Source: Bog-473 sp963741995 (GTDB lineage Bacteria; Actinomycetota; Acidimicrobiia; Acidimicrobiales; RAAP-2). From it: DNA of 64,000 bases. Both the position numbers and the translations under genes were made by a program. Position 1 is the stretch's first letter, and each line of letters starts with the position of its first letter. Under the pieces are notes generated by a model that was given only the letters and a program-made list of their open reading frames with translations, made no database searches and was not told the origin of the DNA. Below, piece after piece: positions 42,660 to 51,627 of this stretch. The stretch lies in NCBI GenBank assembly GCA_963741995.1, contig CAVUKI010000008.1, forward strand, positions 124,001 through 188,000. The letters are read 5' to 3'.

Positions 42660-43598
42660 ATGCGCTTTGGCCTGCAGATCCCCAATTTCACCACCGACGA
42701 GACGCCCGGTGCCCTCTTCGACGGAGTGGTCGCCATGGCCACGGCGGCGGAGGAGACCGGCTACGACTCGGTCTGGGTGATGGACCACTTCTACCAACTC
42801 CCGCCGCTGGGCGGGCCGAGCCAACCGATGCTCGACGCCTACACCCTGCTCGGCGCCCTGGCGACGCAGACGTCGCGTGTCCGACTCGGCACCATGGTGA
42901 CCGGCGTCACGTACCGCAACCCGGCCCACCTGGCCAAGATCGTGACGACGCTCGACGTGATCAGCGCGGGTCGGGCCATCCTCGGCATCGGCGCCGCCTG
43001 GTACGACGTCGAGCACGAGGGGCTGGGCTTCGACTTCCCGACGGCCGGGGAGCGGCTGGACAGGCTGGAAGAGGCGCTGCAGATCTGCCGCGCCATGTTC
43101 ACCGAAGACGCCCCCTCGTTCGACGGCCGTTACTACCGGATCCACGAGGCGCGCAACGTGCCGCCACCGGTGCGGCCGGGCGGTCCCCCCATCCTCATCG
43201 GGGGCGGCGGCGAGAAGCGGACGCTGCGGCTGGTGGCGCGCTACGCCGACATGACGAACATCGTCGGCGACGCCGCCACGGTGGCCCACAAGGTCAGCGT
43301 CCTGCGCGGCCACTGCGAGGCGATCGGGCGCGATCTGTCCGAGGTCACGGTCAGCCGGCTGAGCACACTCGTGCCGACAGGTAGCGCGGAAGAGACCGAG
43401 TCGACCCGGGACTTCCTGCGCCAGGTCACCGGAGAGGAGCCAACGACCTCGGACATCGGCACGCCCGACGTGCTGGTGGCCCGCGTCGAGGAACTGGCAG
43501 CGGCAGGCGTCGAGTACTTCGTCTTCAACATGCCGACCGGGACGCCGGACACCGTGCGCCAGGTGGGCGAGCTGCTGGTAGATCGCTTCGCCGACTGA
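42660..43598 (+). CDS. LLM-class F420-dependent oxidoreductase (paralog A)
   Basis: 312 aa from ATG 42660. TIM-barrel luciferase-like fold: GLQIPNFTTDETPG, SVWVMDHFYQLPPLGG, LGTMVTGVTYRNPAHLAKIV, TTLDVISAGRAILGIGAAWY and ILIGGGGEKRTLRLVARYAD. It is strongly similar to the protein at 58623-59492 (shared ADxxNIxGDxxTVAHKVxVL pattern), so the two are paralogs flanking the signalling locus. F420 use is typical of this subgroup; FMN cannot be excluded. Convergent with the broken permease, 7 bp apart. Confidence 0.93.
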   Translation: MRFGLQIPNFTTDETPGALFDGVVAMATAAEETGYDSVWVMDHFYQLPPLGGPSQPMLDAYTLLGALATQTSRVRLGTMVTGVTYRNPAHLAKIVTTLDVISAGRAILGIGAAWYDVEHEGLGFDFPTAGERLDRLEEALQICRAMFTEDAPSFDGRYYRIHEARNVPPPVRPGGPPILIGGGGEKRTLRLVARYADMTNIVGDAATVAHKVSVLRGHCEAIGRDLSEVTVSRLSTLVPTGSAEETESTRDFLRQVTGEEPTTSDIGTPDVLVARVEELAAAGVEYFVFNMPTGTPDTVRQVGELLVDRFAD

Positions 43599-43605
43599 GG
43601 CGGAA

Positions 43606-46097
43606 TCACTCGGAGCGCAACAGCTGCGTCGTAGCCGTGCGCGCCGCAATCCGACCCGGGAGCATGGCCACCACGATGGCCAGGACGATGGCGACGACCC
43701 CGATCGTCACGATCGTGCCCGTGGGAACTGTCGGGTCGGAGACCGCGCTGATCTCGCCGGCGAAGAGGTTCCACAGCACGCGCCCCAGGGCGATGCCGGC
43801 GGGGATCCCGATTGCGCAACCGATGACGGCGGCGACGCCTGCCTGCACCGCCACTGCGGTCGCGAGCTGGACTCTGGTGAAGCCGAGCGTCTTGAGGATC
43901 GCCAGGTCGCGCCGCCGGCGCCGGACCGACGTCACCAGAGTGATGGCGAGCGCCGCAGCGGCCCCGGCGGCCAGCGCAGCGCCGAGGAACAGCGGCGTCG
44001 TGCCGAGCGATCCGTAATTGAGGATCTGAGCGGGGCGCTGGACACCCAGCACCGACCCACCGTTCTGCGCGATGTCGAGCCGACGTCCGATCGACTCAAT
44101 CGACCTCAGGGCCGTCTGACTCGCGCCGCTCTTCGTGCGGATCAGGATCGCGTTGGGCCCGGGTGTGGTCTCGAACAGGTTCCGCGCCGCCGGCGGGATC
44201 AGGCGGTCCGAGAGCACGGCTCCGGTGCCCATCTCGAGATGCGAGGACCCGGTGACGCCGATTGGCGGCAGCGTCGCCGTGCCCACGATCGTCAGAGTGA
44301 CGGGCGCACCGTTGTGTGCCCGCTCCTCCACCGTGTCCCCCACATGCTTGTCCAGCTCCCGCAGCGTCTGGGCGCCGAGCACCACCTGATGGCCCCCTTC
44401 GAGCTCATGGCCGCTCAGGAGGGGTGGGGTAACGGCGGCGCCGGGCGTCGCTCCCATCACCGGCACGTTGATCCCGTCCAGCTGCAGCGTGGAGTACGAG
44501 ACGCCGCTCCAGGCCTGCACCAGCGGATCGGCGTTGAGCAGCTTGGCGGCGGCCTTGCCGGGGACGTCACCGAGCCCGCCGCCACCGTCCATGTCGTAGG
44601 TCCAGTTCCAGCCGTAGAGAGCCGGGTGCGACACCAGCGTGGTGAGGCTGGACCCGAAGGTGACCGTGGCGACGACCACGGTCACGGCGAGGATGGCGCC
44701 CAGGATCGCCGAGCGGACCGGGACCGCCCCGCGGCCCGTCCCCGGTTCGAGCGCGAAGCGCACACCGGTGACCGCGGCGGGGGGGAGCCCGGCCCGATTC
44801 GCTGCGGTTGTGACCCTCGAGGAAACCGGTCGCTGGGCCCGGAACCGTGTGGGCAGCGAGCGGAAGGACGCCAGCACGACCATGGCGCCGAGCAGGACCA
44901 CGAGGGCCGCGACCCCGAATCCGATGACCGCCCAGTCCGGGTGCACCTCCACCGGTTCGAACGGGCGTACCGGCCCGAGCGGCCCGAGCGGGGACAGCGC
45001 AACGGCGACCCCTCCGGCGAGCACCGAGCCGATCAGCACGGCCCCGAGCGAGCCGAGGAGACCGTCACAAAGACACAGTGAAGGGGCGGCGCCGAGGGCG
45101 CGGGCGATGTCGAGGTCCGGCGCGCGCAGGCGGGCGCGGCGGCTGATGACCTGGGCCCCGATGAGAAGTGCGGCGACACCGGCGATCCCGCCGAACACGC
45201 CGAGCGCAATGGATTCGGGTCGCAACGTCGAGTCGGCGACGGCGAGCCTGTCGCGCAACTGCACATACACGAACGGGAGGCCCTTCGGGAGCACACGCTT
45301 GACCTCGGTCTCCACAGCCGTCAGGTGTTGATCGCCGCCGCGCAGCGTGAGCGCACTCAGCATGTCGTTGCTGCAGCAGGCGAGCAGTTTGTCGGTGAGC
45401 GCCGGCGTGAACAGCATGAGTGACTGAGTTGCTTGCCTCGTCCTGGTCCGCGAAGAGGTCGGTGGCCTGACCTCCGGAAATGCCGACCAGCTTCACCCGC
45501 GCCCGCTGGTCCTCTGGGATGACCGAGTTCGCCGACAGGTTTCCCGAAGAAGCCTGTGCGTTGGTCAGCCAGCCGATAGAGACCACTTTGCCGACGTGCC
45601 AGCCGAATGTTCTTGCGTCCTGCGCGTCCAGAATGAACTCGTTCGCCTTGTGGGGGTTCGCCATGCGGCCGTCGATGACACTGACGGGATCCTCGTCAAA
45701 GTCCAGGCCGTTGACGCTGGCCTCTGCGTTCAGGGAGGAGGAGTCGCCACCGAGCGGTTCGCCGCTGGGAGGTGAGCGCGCCGATGTTGAGCTCGACCGT
45801 ACTTTCCACGTGCTCGACGTACCGCAGCTGCGAAAGCTTCTTGAGGAGCGAAGGGTTGTAGGCCGAGTCCAATCCAATGGAAGGATTGATCACCCCGTCG
45901 AAGACGTAGAGGGGTGGGACGTGCGCGCTTGCGGTGTAGTCAGAAGGGGAGGACTGCGTGCTGCGAGCGGCTGCGACGGCGCCCATGGACAGACCGCCCA
46001 GCGCGCCGATGAGGAGGATGACCGAGAGAAGGTACGAGAGCTCCGACGGAAAGGTCGACCGGAACCGGTACCAGGCATACGCCACGGCGCGAGACAT
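43606..46097 (-). pseudogene. FtsX/MacB-type ABC transporter permease with two frameshifts
   Basis: The start (ATG 46097, AAGGA eight nt upstream) gives a first TM helix (LSYLLSVILLIGALGGLSMG) and an extracytoplasmic region, but the frame shifts near 45760-45775 (after ELNIGALTS) and again near 45415-45425. The last 600 residues (from MLFTPALTDKLL) continue uninterrupted with three FtsX-type helices, a second periplasmic domain and VRRRRRDLAILKTLGFTR before the C-terminal helices. The intact protein at 55097-57670 aligns through all three pieces, e.g. YGWNWTY and GVQRPAQI. Probably a decayed copy; two indels make a sequencing error less likely. Coupled to the CrtI-like gene by a 10-bp gap. 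Confidence 0.85.
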
Positions 46098-46107
46098 CCA
46101 AGTTCCT

Positions 46108-47532
46108 TCAGTGCTGTCCGAGGTCGTGGAGGGCGGCGTTCGCCGCCCCCAGCCCGCACATGCCGTGTACGCCTCCGCCCGGCGGCGTCGCGGCCGAGCA
46201 GAGGTAGACGCTCTTCATGGCCGTGCGGTACGGGTTCCACCGTGGGGTCGGCCGGAAGATCATCTGGCGGAGCGTGGCGGCCCCTGCATTGATGTCGCCT
46301 CCGACGTAGCTCGGATTGTGCTCCTCGGTGGCCACGGCCGTGAAGGTCGAGCGCTCCAGGATCAGGTCACGGAACCCAGGGGCGAACCGTTCGATCTGGG
46401 ATTCGATCCTCTCGGTCATGTCCACCGGTGATCCGTTCGGGACATGGCAGTAGGCCCACAAGGTGTGTCGACCGGCCGGTGCCCGTCCGGGGTCCACCAC
46501 GCACGGCTGCGTGACGAGGCAGTACGGGTGGTCCGGGTGCCGTCCGGCGTTGACGTCTGCCTCGCTCCGCGCGATCTCTTCGAAGGTCCCACCCAGGTGC
46601 ACGGTCACCGCGTCGCGGCAACCCTCCGCGCTCCACGGAACCGGCCCGTCCAGTGCCCAGTCGACCTTGCACACCCCGGGCCCGTAGCGATAGCGGCCGA
46701 GCGCGCGGCGAGAGCCCGGCGGGAGCGAGTCGCCCGCCATCTCCAGGAGCTGCCGTGGGGTGACGTCCAGCAAGACGGCCCGTGCCGGCGGCAGATCGTC
46801 CAGGCGCTTCACCAGTCGGCCCGTCTCGACCCGCCCGCCCGCCGCGGTGAGCTCGGCGACCAGGGCGTCGATAATGGCGGAACTGCCGCCCTGCACCACG
46901 GGCCAGCCGTAGCGATGGGCCAGCGCAGTGAAGAGCCGTGGGAAGACACCAGAGAGCGGCGCGGTGAGCGGCAACATGGAGTGGGCGGCGGTGCCGGCGA
47001 CGAGGGCCCGGCCCTCCTCGGTGCGGAATCGCCGGGCCAGGTGCTGGGCCGACGAGAGCCCGCGCACCGCGAAGGCGGTCGCCGCCAGCGGGTGGGGGGG
47101 CACATCGCGCATGGAGCCCAAGAAGGCGGGTAGGACCTTGTCCAGGTCGCGGACCAGAGGCGCCACGAGCTGGGAGTAGGCCCTGCCGTCGGTCCCCAGC
47201 GAGCGGGCGACGTCGGCCACGTCGGGCCCGACGGACACGGCCCGGGAGCCGCCGAGGGGATGTGCGAAGGCGACGGGCGGAGTCAGCAGCCGCACCCCGT
47301 GCGCCGGCAGATCGATGTCTCGGAACGCAGGCGAAGCCAGCAGCAGCGGGTGCACCGCAGAGCAGACGTCGTGGTGGAAGCCGGGCAGCGTGAGCGCGGC
47401 GGTGCGGCAGCCGCCACCGGGCTCGTCGGCGGCTTCGTAGACGTCGACCGCCAGGCCGGCCCGGGACAGGACGAGCGCGGCCACCAACCCGTTGGGACCG
47501 GCGCCCACGACGACGGCATCCGCCTCCCTCAC
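46108..47532 (-). CDS. CrtI/phytoene-desaturase-like FAD-dependent oxidoreductase
   Basis: 474 aa from GTG 47532. The N-terminal dinucleotide fold is AVVVGAGPNGLVAALVLSRAG with the acidic VYEAADEPGGGCRT. The C-terminal FAD-contact segment is SVYLCSAATPPGGGVHGMCG. The substrate-domain parts FHHDVCSAVHPLLLASPAF and PFVP-free WSAEGCRDAVTVHL match the NAD(P)/FAD-dependent group related to carotenoid desaturases and the mammalian pyridine nucleotide oxidoreductase domain PYROXD2. No other carotenoid genes are nearby, so a carotenoid role is unlikely. It lies in a minus-strand unit with the MBL hydrolase and the cNMP-binding protein. Confidence 0.9.
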   Translation of the reverse strand: MREADAVVVGAGPNGLVAALVLSRAGLAVDVYEAADEPGGGCRTAALTLPGFHHDVCSAVHPLLLASPAFRDIDLPAHGVRLLTPPVAFAHPLGGSRAVSVGPDVADVARSLGTDGRAYSQLVAPLVRDLDKVLPAFLGSMRDVPPHPLAATAFAVRGLSSAQHLARRFRTEEGRALVAGTAAHSMLPLTAPLSGVFPRLFTALAHRYGWPVVQGGSSAIIDALVAELTAAGGRVETGRLVKRLDDLPPARAVLLDVTPRQLLEMAGDSLPPGSRRALGRYRYGPGVCKVDWALDGPVPWSAEGCRDAVTVHLGGTFEEIARSEADVNAGRHPDHPYCLVTQPCVVDPGRAPAGRHTLWAYCHVPNGSPVDMTERIESQIERFAPGFRDLILERSTFTAVATEEHNPSYVGGDINAGAATLRQMIFRPTPRWNPYRTAMKSVYLCSAATPPGGGVHGMCGLGAANAALHDLGQH

Positions 47533-47539
47533 GGGTCGG

Positions 47540-48391
47540 TCACAATCTCACGGTCAACGTTTCCGCCGCTCCTATGACGGGCACCCGGCTCTCGGAGAAG
47601 CGACAGACGGTCCGCTCCACCTCGGTGTCGCTGCGCTCCGGCCGATGGTGGAACAGTGCGACCCGGTGCGCCCCGGCCATGCTGCCCAGGCGCACGGCGT
47701 ACTCCGCAGCGGCATGGCCGAAGGACCCTTCGGCCTCCACCTCCTCCGCTCGAAGGTGCGCGTCATGGATCAGGAGATCGACGTCGTGGGCCAGCCGCAG
47801 TGCCGACTCGTGGTACTCGCCGATGCCGTCCGGGCCGGGGCCGAGCGCCGTGGGGCAATGGTCCGGAATGTACGCGACGGTCGATCGACCGTCACTGACC
47901 CGAAAGCCCAGGGTGCGCCCGCCCTTGTGGGGGACATCGACGGCGAGGATGCTGAAACCCTCCGCTTCGAAGGTCTCGCCGGGAATGAGGCCGAACTGCC
48001 ACTGGCCGCGCAGTGCCGATGGCTCGATGGGAAAGAAGGGTGGCGACATCATGCGCGCCAGCAATGCCTCTGGGTCAGTGCCGTCGCCTTGGTCAGGGAG
48101 CAACAGGTTGACCTGCGCGTCCTCGCGATCACCCGACCGGAAGAACGGCAGGCCCTGCACGTGATCCCAGTGCAAATGGGTCAGCAGGATGGTGCCGCGG
48201 AATGGAAGGTCGCTCAGCAACCCAGGAAGGCGCCGGAGACCAGTGCCGGCATCGAGCAGCAGTGTCGGTCGGGTGGCAGAACCGCCGCCGTCGTGCGACA
48301 GCGCCACACAGGACGTGTGCCCACCGAAGCGGATGTAGTCGAGACCGGGTGCGGGTGTCGATCCCCGGGTCCCGCAGAACGTGACACGCAC
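47540..48391 (-). CDS. Metallo-beta-lactamase-fold hydrolase
   Basis: 283 aa from GTG 48391. Metal motif H72-L-H74-W-D76-H77 (LTHLHWDHVQGLP) with an N-terminal TRGSTPAPG segment and LLLDAGTGLRRLPG, typical of the RNase Z/PhnP-like branch of the family, which includes cyclic phosphodiesterases. Later Asp/His residues are in YIPDHCPTALG, LIHDAHLRAEEVE and ALFHHRPERSD. Lying in an operon with a cNMP-binding protein and across from a nucleotide cyclase, a cyclic-nucleotide phosphodiesterase function is an attractive inference, but only context supports it. Four bases separate it from the upstream gene. Confidence 0.9.
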   Translation of the reverse strand: MRVTFCGTRGSTPAPGLDYIRFGGHTSCVALSHDGGGSATRPTLLLDAGTGLRRLPGLLSDLPFRGTILLTHLHWDHVQGLPFFRSGDREDAQVNLLLPDQGDGTDPEALLARMMSPPFFPIEPSALRGQWQFGLIPGETFEAEGFSILAVDVPHKGGRTLGFRVSDGRSTVAYIPDHCPTALGPGPDGIGEYHESALRLAHDVDLLIHDAHLRAEEVEAEGSFGHAAAEYAVRLGSMAGAHRVALFHHRPERSDTEVERTVCRFSESRVPVIGAAETLTVRL

Positions 48392-48395
48392 TCGC

Positions 48396-49415
48396 TCAGT
48401 CTCGCGCCCGGTCCTCGCGGCGGTGTCCTGCGGAGAGCTCCTCCAGGTGCGAGCGTTCGATCAGGTCGGCGTCGAAGAGGGCGACACGACAGGGCGTCAC
48501 TGCGATGTTGCTGGAGGTGCGGGTGCCACCTTCGAGATGCGCCCGCTCGCCGAGGAAAGCGCCTGGTCCGTACTCGGCCAGCCGTTCCCCGCCCCGTTCG
48601 ACGCGCACAATGCCGTCAAGGATCAGGAGGACCTCGGTTCCGGGCTCGCCCTCGTTGAACAGGATCGTGCCGGCGGGGAAGCGCTCGATCCGGCGTCTGT
48701 TCCCGCCCTGCATGAGCTGCGCCGAGAGGGAGGTTTCGAGCGCCGACTCGACGGCTGACACCAACGCCTCGGAGTCCTCGTCACCCCACGGGCTGTGCTT
48801 GCCGAACGACTTGCGGTACCAGTCCTTGAAGTCGGTCAGTCCCGACTTGTGCGAGAGCTTGTGGTCTGCGCCGTAGACCCAGTGCCGGGGGAAACGGCTG
48901 GCACCGATGAGCGCATGCTCCGATCGTCCGTCCGCGTGCAGAGTCAGGGACAGCGTCGTCCACACCAGGGGAGCCTGCCACTGCACGAACGGGCGCCGGC
49001 GCACCCGTCGTGGCGCCGGGACACCGGTGCGTCCGCCGCAGGTCTGGACGAACCGAACCCAACCGTCGCCGCGCTCGGGGGCGCGCTGAATGTCCGGCAG
49101 CTGCACGGCCTGGAAGCGGTGGCGCACGGCGCCCAGGTTGACCATCGTGGTGCCCATGAGCCCTCCGCCCTCGTAGCCGCAGTCGACGATCCGTCCGCGG
49201 TCGACGGTGACGAATGCCCGCAGCTCGTTGGCGAAGCGGAACCGGTCCTCGTCCCGGAGCCGCTCGACGTCCATCCCCTCAGTCGGGGGAGGGGGGTCGT
49301 AGTGCGTGATGCCTGAATCGAACGCCAGGCGCTGGGCCCCCTCGATCGCCTCCGTGGGGATCCAGGAGAGCGACGTGACGAGACCGGTGTGGCGGGCCAG
49401 CTCTTCTGTGCTCAT
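48396..49415 (-). CDS. Protein with C-terminal cyclic-nucleotide-binding domain
   Basis: 339 aa from ATG 49415. Residues 1-230 form an unrecognised domain (with LMGTTMVNLGAVRHRFQ and WYRKSFGKHSPWGDEDSE). Residues about 236-325 are a cNMP-binding domain whose phosphate-binding cassette is FLGERAHLEGGTRTSS, including the Glu290 and Arg299 that contact cAMP or cGMP. No DNA-binding HTH follows, so it is not a CRP-type activator. Its start lies 132 bp from the divergent response-regulator/cyclase gene, strongly suggesting that it responds to the nucleotide made there. Confidence 0.88.
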   Translation of the reverse strand: MSTEELARHTGLVTSLSWIPTEAIEGAQRLAFDSGITHYDPPPPTEGMDVERLRDEDRFRFANELRAFVTVDRGRIVDCGYEGGGLMGTTMVNLGAVRHRFQAVQLPDIQRAPERGDGWVRFVQTCGGRTGVPAPRRVRRRPFVQWQAPLVWTTLSLTLHADGRSEHALIGASRFPRHWVYGADHKLSHKSGLTDFKDWYRKSFGKHSPWGDEDSEALVSAVESALETSLSAQLMQGGNRRRIERFPAGTILFNEGEPGTEVLLILDGIVRVERGGERLAEYGPGAFLGERAHLEGGTRTSSNIAVTPCRVALFDADLIERSHLEELSAGHRREDRARD

Positions 49416-49547
49416 ACGAGAGAGCCTCTACCGGCCGACCCGGATTGACGAGTGTGGTGACAGGCATCGCGTGGTGTACCTAGCACCACCAGGCGCGGGA
49501 TGGTCCCCACCTGTTCCGAGCCCCCGGCGTGTGTGAGAACTACAACC

Positions 49548-50909
49548 GTGGATGAGGACGTAAGTGGTTCTGGCACGATCTCGGTGTTCCTGGCGGACGA
49601 CAATCTCATCGTCCGCGAGGGGGTCAAGGCGCTGATAGAGCGGCACAAGGACCTCCGGATCGTCGGGGTCGCCGCGGATTATGACGAGGTGGTCGAAGGG
49701 GCGACCGCACTGCAGCCGCAGGTCCTGGTCACCGACATCCGGATGCCCCCGGCGTTCAACCGCGAAGGCATCGACGCCGCCAAGGAGGTGCGCAAGCGAC
49801 ATCCGGGGACGGGCGTCGTGATCCTCTCGCAGTACGACGACCCCGAGTACGCCGTGTCGCTTCTGGCGGAGGGCTCAGCCGGCTACGGATACCTCCTGAA
49901 GGACCACATCGCGCAGGGCGATCAGCTGGTCGACGCGATCCGCTCCGTCGCCACCGGTGGGAACGCGCTCGATCCGGCCATCGTCGACGCATTGCTGCGG
50001 CCCATGACCGCCAACGGTGGTCTCTCGCCCCAGGAGGAGGAGCTCCTCGGCATGGTGGCGGAGGGCAAGCCGATCAAGGCCATTGCCGCCGCCAGGCGCC
50101 TCCCACCCGAAGCGGTTGATGCCGAAGTCGAGGCCGTGTTCGTCAAGCTGGCCGAGGGTGTCTCGGCCGGCACGGAGGGAGCGCTGCAGCGGCTGCGGCT
50201 GCTGCACAAGGCGATCGTCGACCGCGAGGAGCAGGGTGAGACGCTGTCGCGACTCCTCCCCGGCGGGCTGGCCGAGAAGCTCCGTCGTGACGGCCGCCAG
50301 ATCGGTGAGACCGAGCGGGTGCATGTCACCGTTCTCATGAGCGACATCCGCTCGTACTCGACCATCGCCGAGCACGCGGACCCGAGCCAGCTGGCCGGGC
50401 AACTCAACATCCACCGTGCGGCCATGAACGATGCCATCCTGGGCGAGAACGGCACCGTGATGCAGTTCGTCGGCGACGCAGTGATGGCTGTTTTCGGAGC
50501 ACCGTTCGAACAGGCAGACCACGCCGACCGGGCCGTCGTGGCGGCGTTGGCCATGCATCAGAAGCAGTCGACCATCAACCGCCGGTGGGAAGAGGAGGGG
50601 CTGCCACCCTTCGGCCTCGGCCTGGGCCTCTCGACCGGGGACGCCGCGGCGGCGCTCCTCGGTTCGGAGGAGCGGCTGGAATACACCCTCGTCGGGGACA
50701 CGGTAAACATGTCCCAACGGCTCCAGCAGCTGGCAGATGCGGGTGAAACCGTCGTCTCCCAGGGCACCGTCGATGCCTGGGAAATGGCCCGGGAGACGGT
50801 CGCCCTGCCGGCCCAATTGGTGAAGGGACGCGACACCCCCGTGTTCGCATACAAACTGGTGGATGACGGGTGCCGAACCGGCGACGTCCTGGCGAAAGAA
50901 GGAACCTGA
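49548..50909 (+). CDS. Response regulator (REC plus degenerate LuxR HTH) fused to class III nucleotide cyclase
   Basis: 453 aa from GTG 49548. REC domain (about 10-135) with FLADDN, phosphoacceptor Asp63 (LVTDIRMPP) and LSQYD/YLLKDH; about 158-205 (LSPQEEELLGMVAEGKPIKA) matches the LuxR/NarL HTH but has lost conserved recognition residues. Residues about 255-400 are a cyclase homology domain with metal Asp266 (MSDIRSYS), Asp310 (VGDAVMAVFG) and Asp384, Asn387 and Arg391 (VGDTVNMSQR), all catalytic-type residues. The usual purine-selecting Lys is Gln306, so ATP or GTP preference is unclear. The REC domain is paralogous to that of the regulator at 54259-54933. It starts the ATPase/kinase operon. 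Confidence 0.93.
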   Translation: MDEDVSGSGTISVFLADDNLIVREGVKALIERHKDLRIVGVAADYDEVVEGATALQPQVLVTDIRMPPAFNREGIDAAKEVRKRHPGTGVVILSQYDDPEYAVSLLAEGSAGYGYLLKDHIAQGDQLVDAIRSVATGGNALDPAIVDALLRPMTANGGLSPQEEELLGMVAEGKPIKAIAAARRLPPEAVDAEVEAVFVKLAEGVSAGTEGALQRLRLLHKAIVDREEQGETLSRLLPGGLAEKLRRDGRQIGETERVHVTVLMSDIRSYSTIAEHADPSQLAGQLNIHRAAMNDAILGENGTVMQFVGDAVMAVFGAPFEQADHADRAVVAALAMHQKQSTINRRWEEEGLPPFGLGLGLSTGDAAAALLGSEERLEYTLVGDTVNMSQRLQQLADAGETVVSQGTVDAWEMARETVALPAQLVKGRDTPVFAYKLVDDGCRTGDVLAKEGT

Positions 50910-50910
50910 C

Positions 50911-51615
50911 ATGGACGCCTTGGTTGCAGACAAAGTCCGCAAGACTTTCGAGGCGGAGAATGCTCCGGTGCGGGCGCTGCGGGGCGCCAACCTGGTCGTC
51001 CCCGCCGGAGACTTCGTGGCGTTGATGGGTCCCTCCGGATGCGGCAAGTCGACGCTCCTGAACCTGATCGCGGGACTCGACGTCGCCGACGAGGGGACGA
51101 TCACCGTGGCGGGAGAGCTCGTGACCGGCCGCACCGAGGACGAGCTCTCGCAGCTGCGCCGGCGTCACATCGGGATCGTCTTCCAGTTCTTCAACCTCCT
51201 GGAGGGGATGACCGTCCTGGAGAACGTCGCGCTGCCGGCGGTGATCGCCGGACGGAAGCGCAAGATGGCGGAAAGCCGCGCCCGCGACCTCCTCGATCTG
51301 TTGGGGATCGGCGACAAGGCGGGAACGGTGCCGGGAATGCTCTCGGGCGGTCAGCGCCAACGGCTCGCCATCGCACGTGCACTGGCCAATGAGCCGACAC
51401 TGTTGCTGGCGGACGAGCCAACCGGCGCCTTGGACTCCGAGGGCGGCCAAGAGGTCATTGAACTTCTCAGCCGGTTGCACACCGGCGGACAGACGATCGT
51501 GCTCGTGACACACGACTCCGGGGTCGCGTCAGCTGCGGGACGGATCGTGCGCATGCGCGACGGAAGGATCGCGGTGGACGAGGAATCGGAGATCCCCGTC
51601 GCTGTGCAGTCCTAG
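50911..51615 (+). CDS. MacB/LolD-type ABC transporter ATPase
   Basis: 234 aa from ATG 50911, one base after the cyclase stop, with AAGGA upstream. Walker A GPSGCGKST (40-48), Q-loop VFQFFNLLEGMTVLENV, signature LSGGQRQRLAIARAL, Walker B TLLLADEPTGALD and H-loop VLVTHD are all present. This group pairs with FtsX-type permeases; the candidates here are the intact one at 55097-57670 and the broken copy at 43606-46097. It is likely to energise transport or signalling at the membrane. It lies between the cyclase and the kinase in the same operon. Confidence 0.95.
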   Translation: MDALVADKVRKTFEAENAPVRALRGANLVVPAGDFVALMGPSGCGKSTLLNLIAGLDVADEGTITVAGELVTGRTEDELSQLRRRHIGIVFQFFNLLEGMTVLENVALPAVIAGRKRKMAESRARDLLDLLGIGDKAGTVPGMLSGGQRQRLAIARALANEPTLLLADEPTGALDSEGGQEVIELLSRLHTGGQTIVLVTHDSGVASAAGRIVRMRDGRIAVDEESEIPVAVQS

Positions 51616-51627
51616 GCGATCATTCCG

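Noticed and set aside
43606..46097. Programmed frameshifting as explanation of the split permease
   Set aside because: Two separate shifts are needed and no slippery heptamer or strong downstream structure is evident; the intact paralog has neither.
46108..47532. Carotenoid biosynthesis gene
   Set aside because: The CrtI-like protein stands alone without crtB/crtE or related genes, and the family includes many non-carotenoid oxidoreductases.
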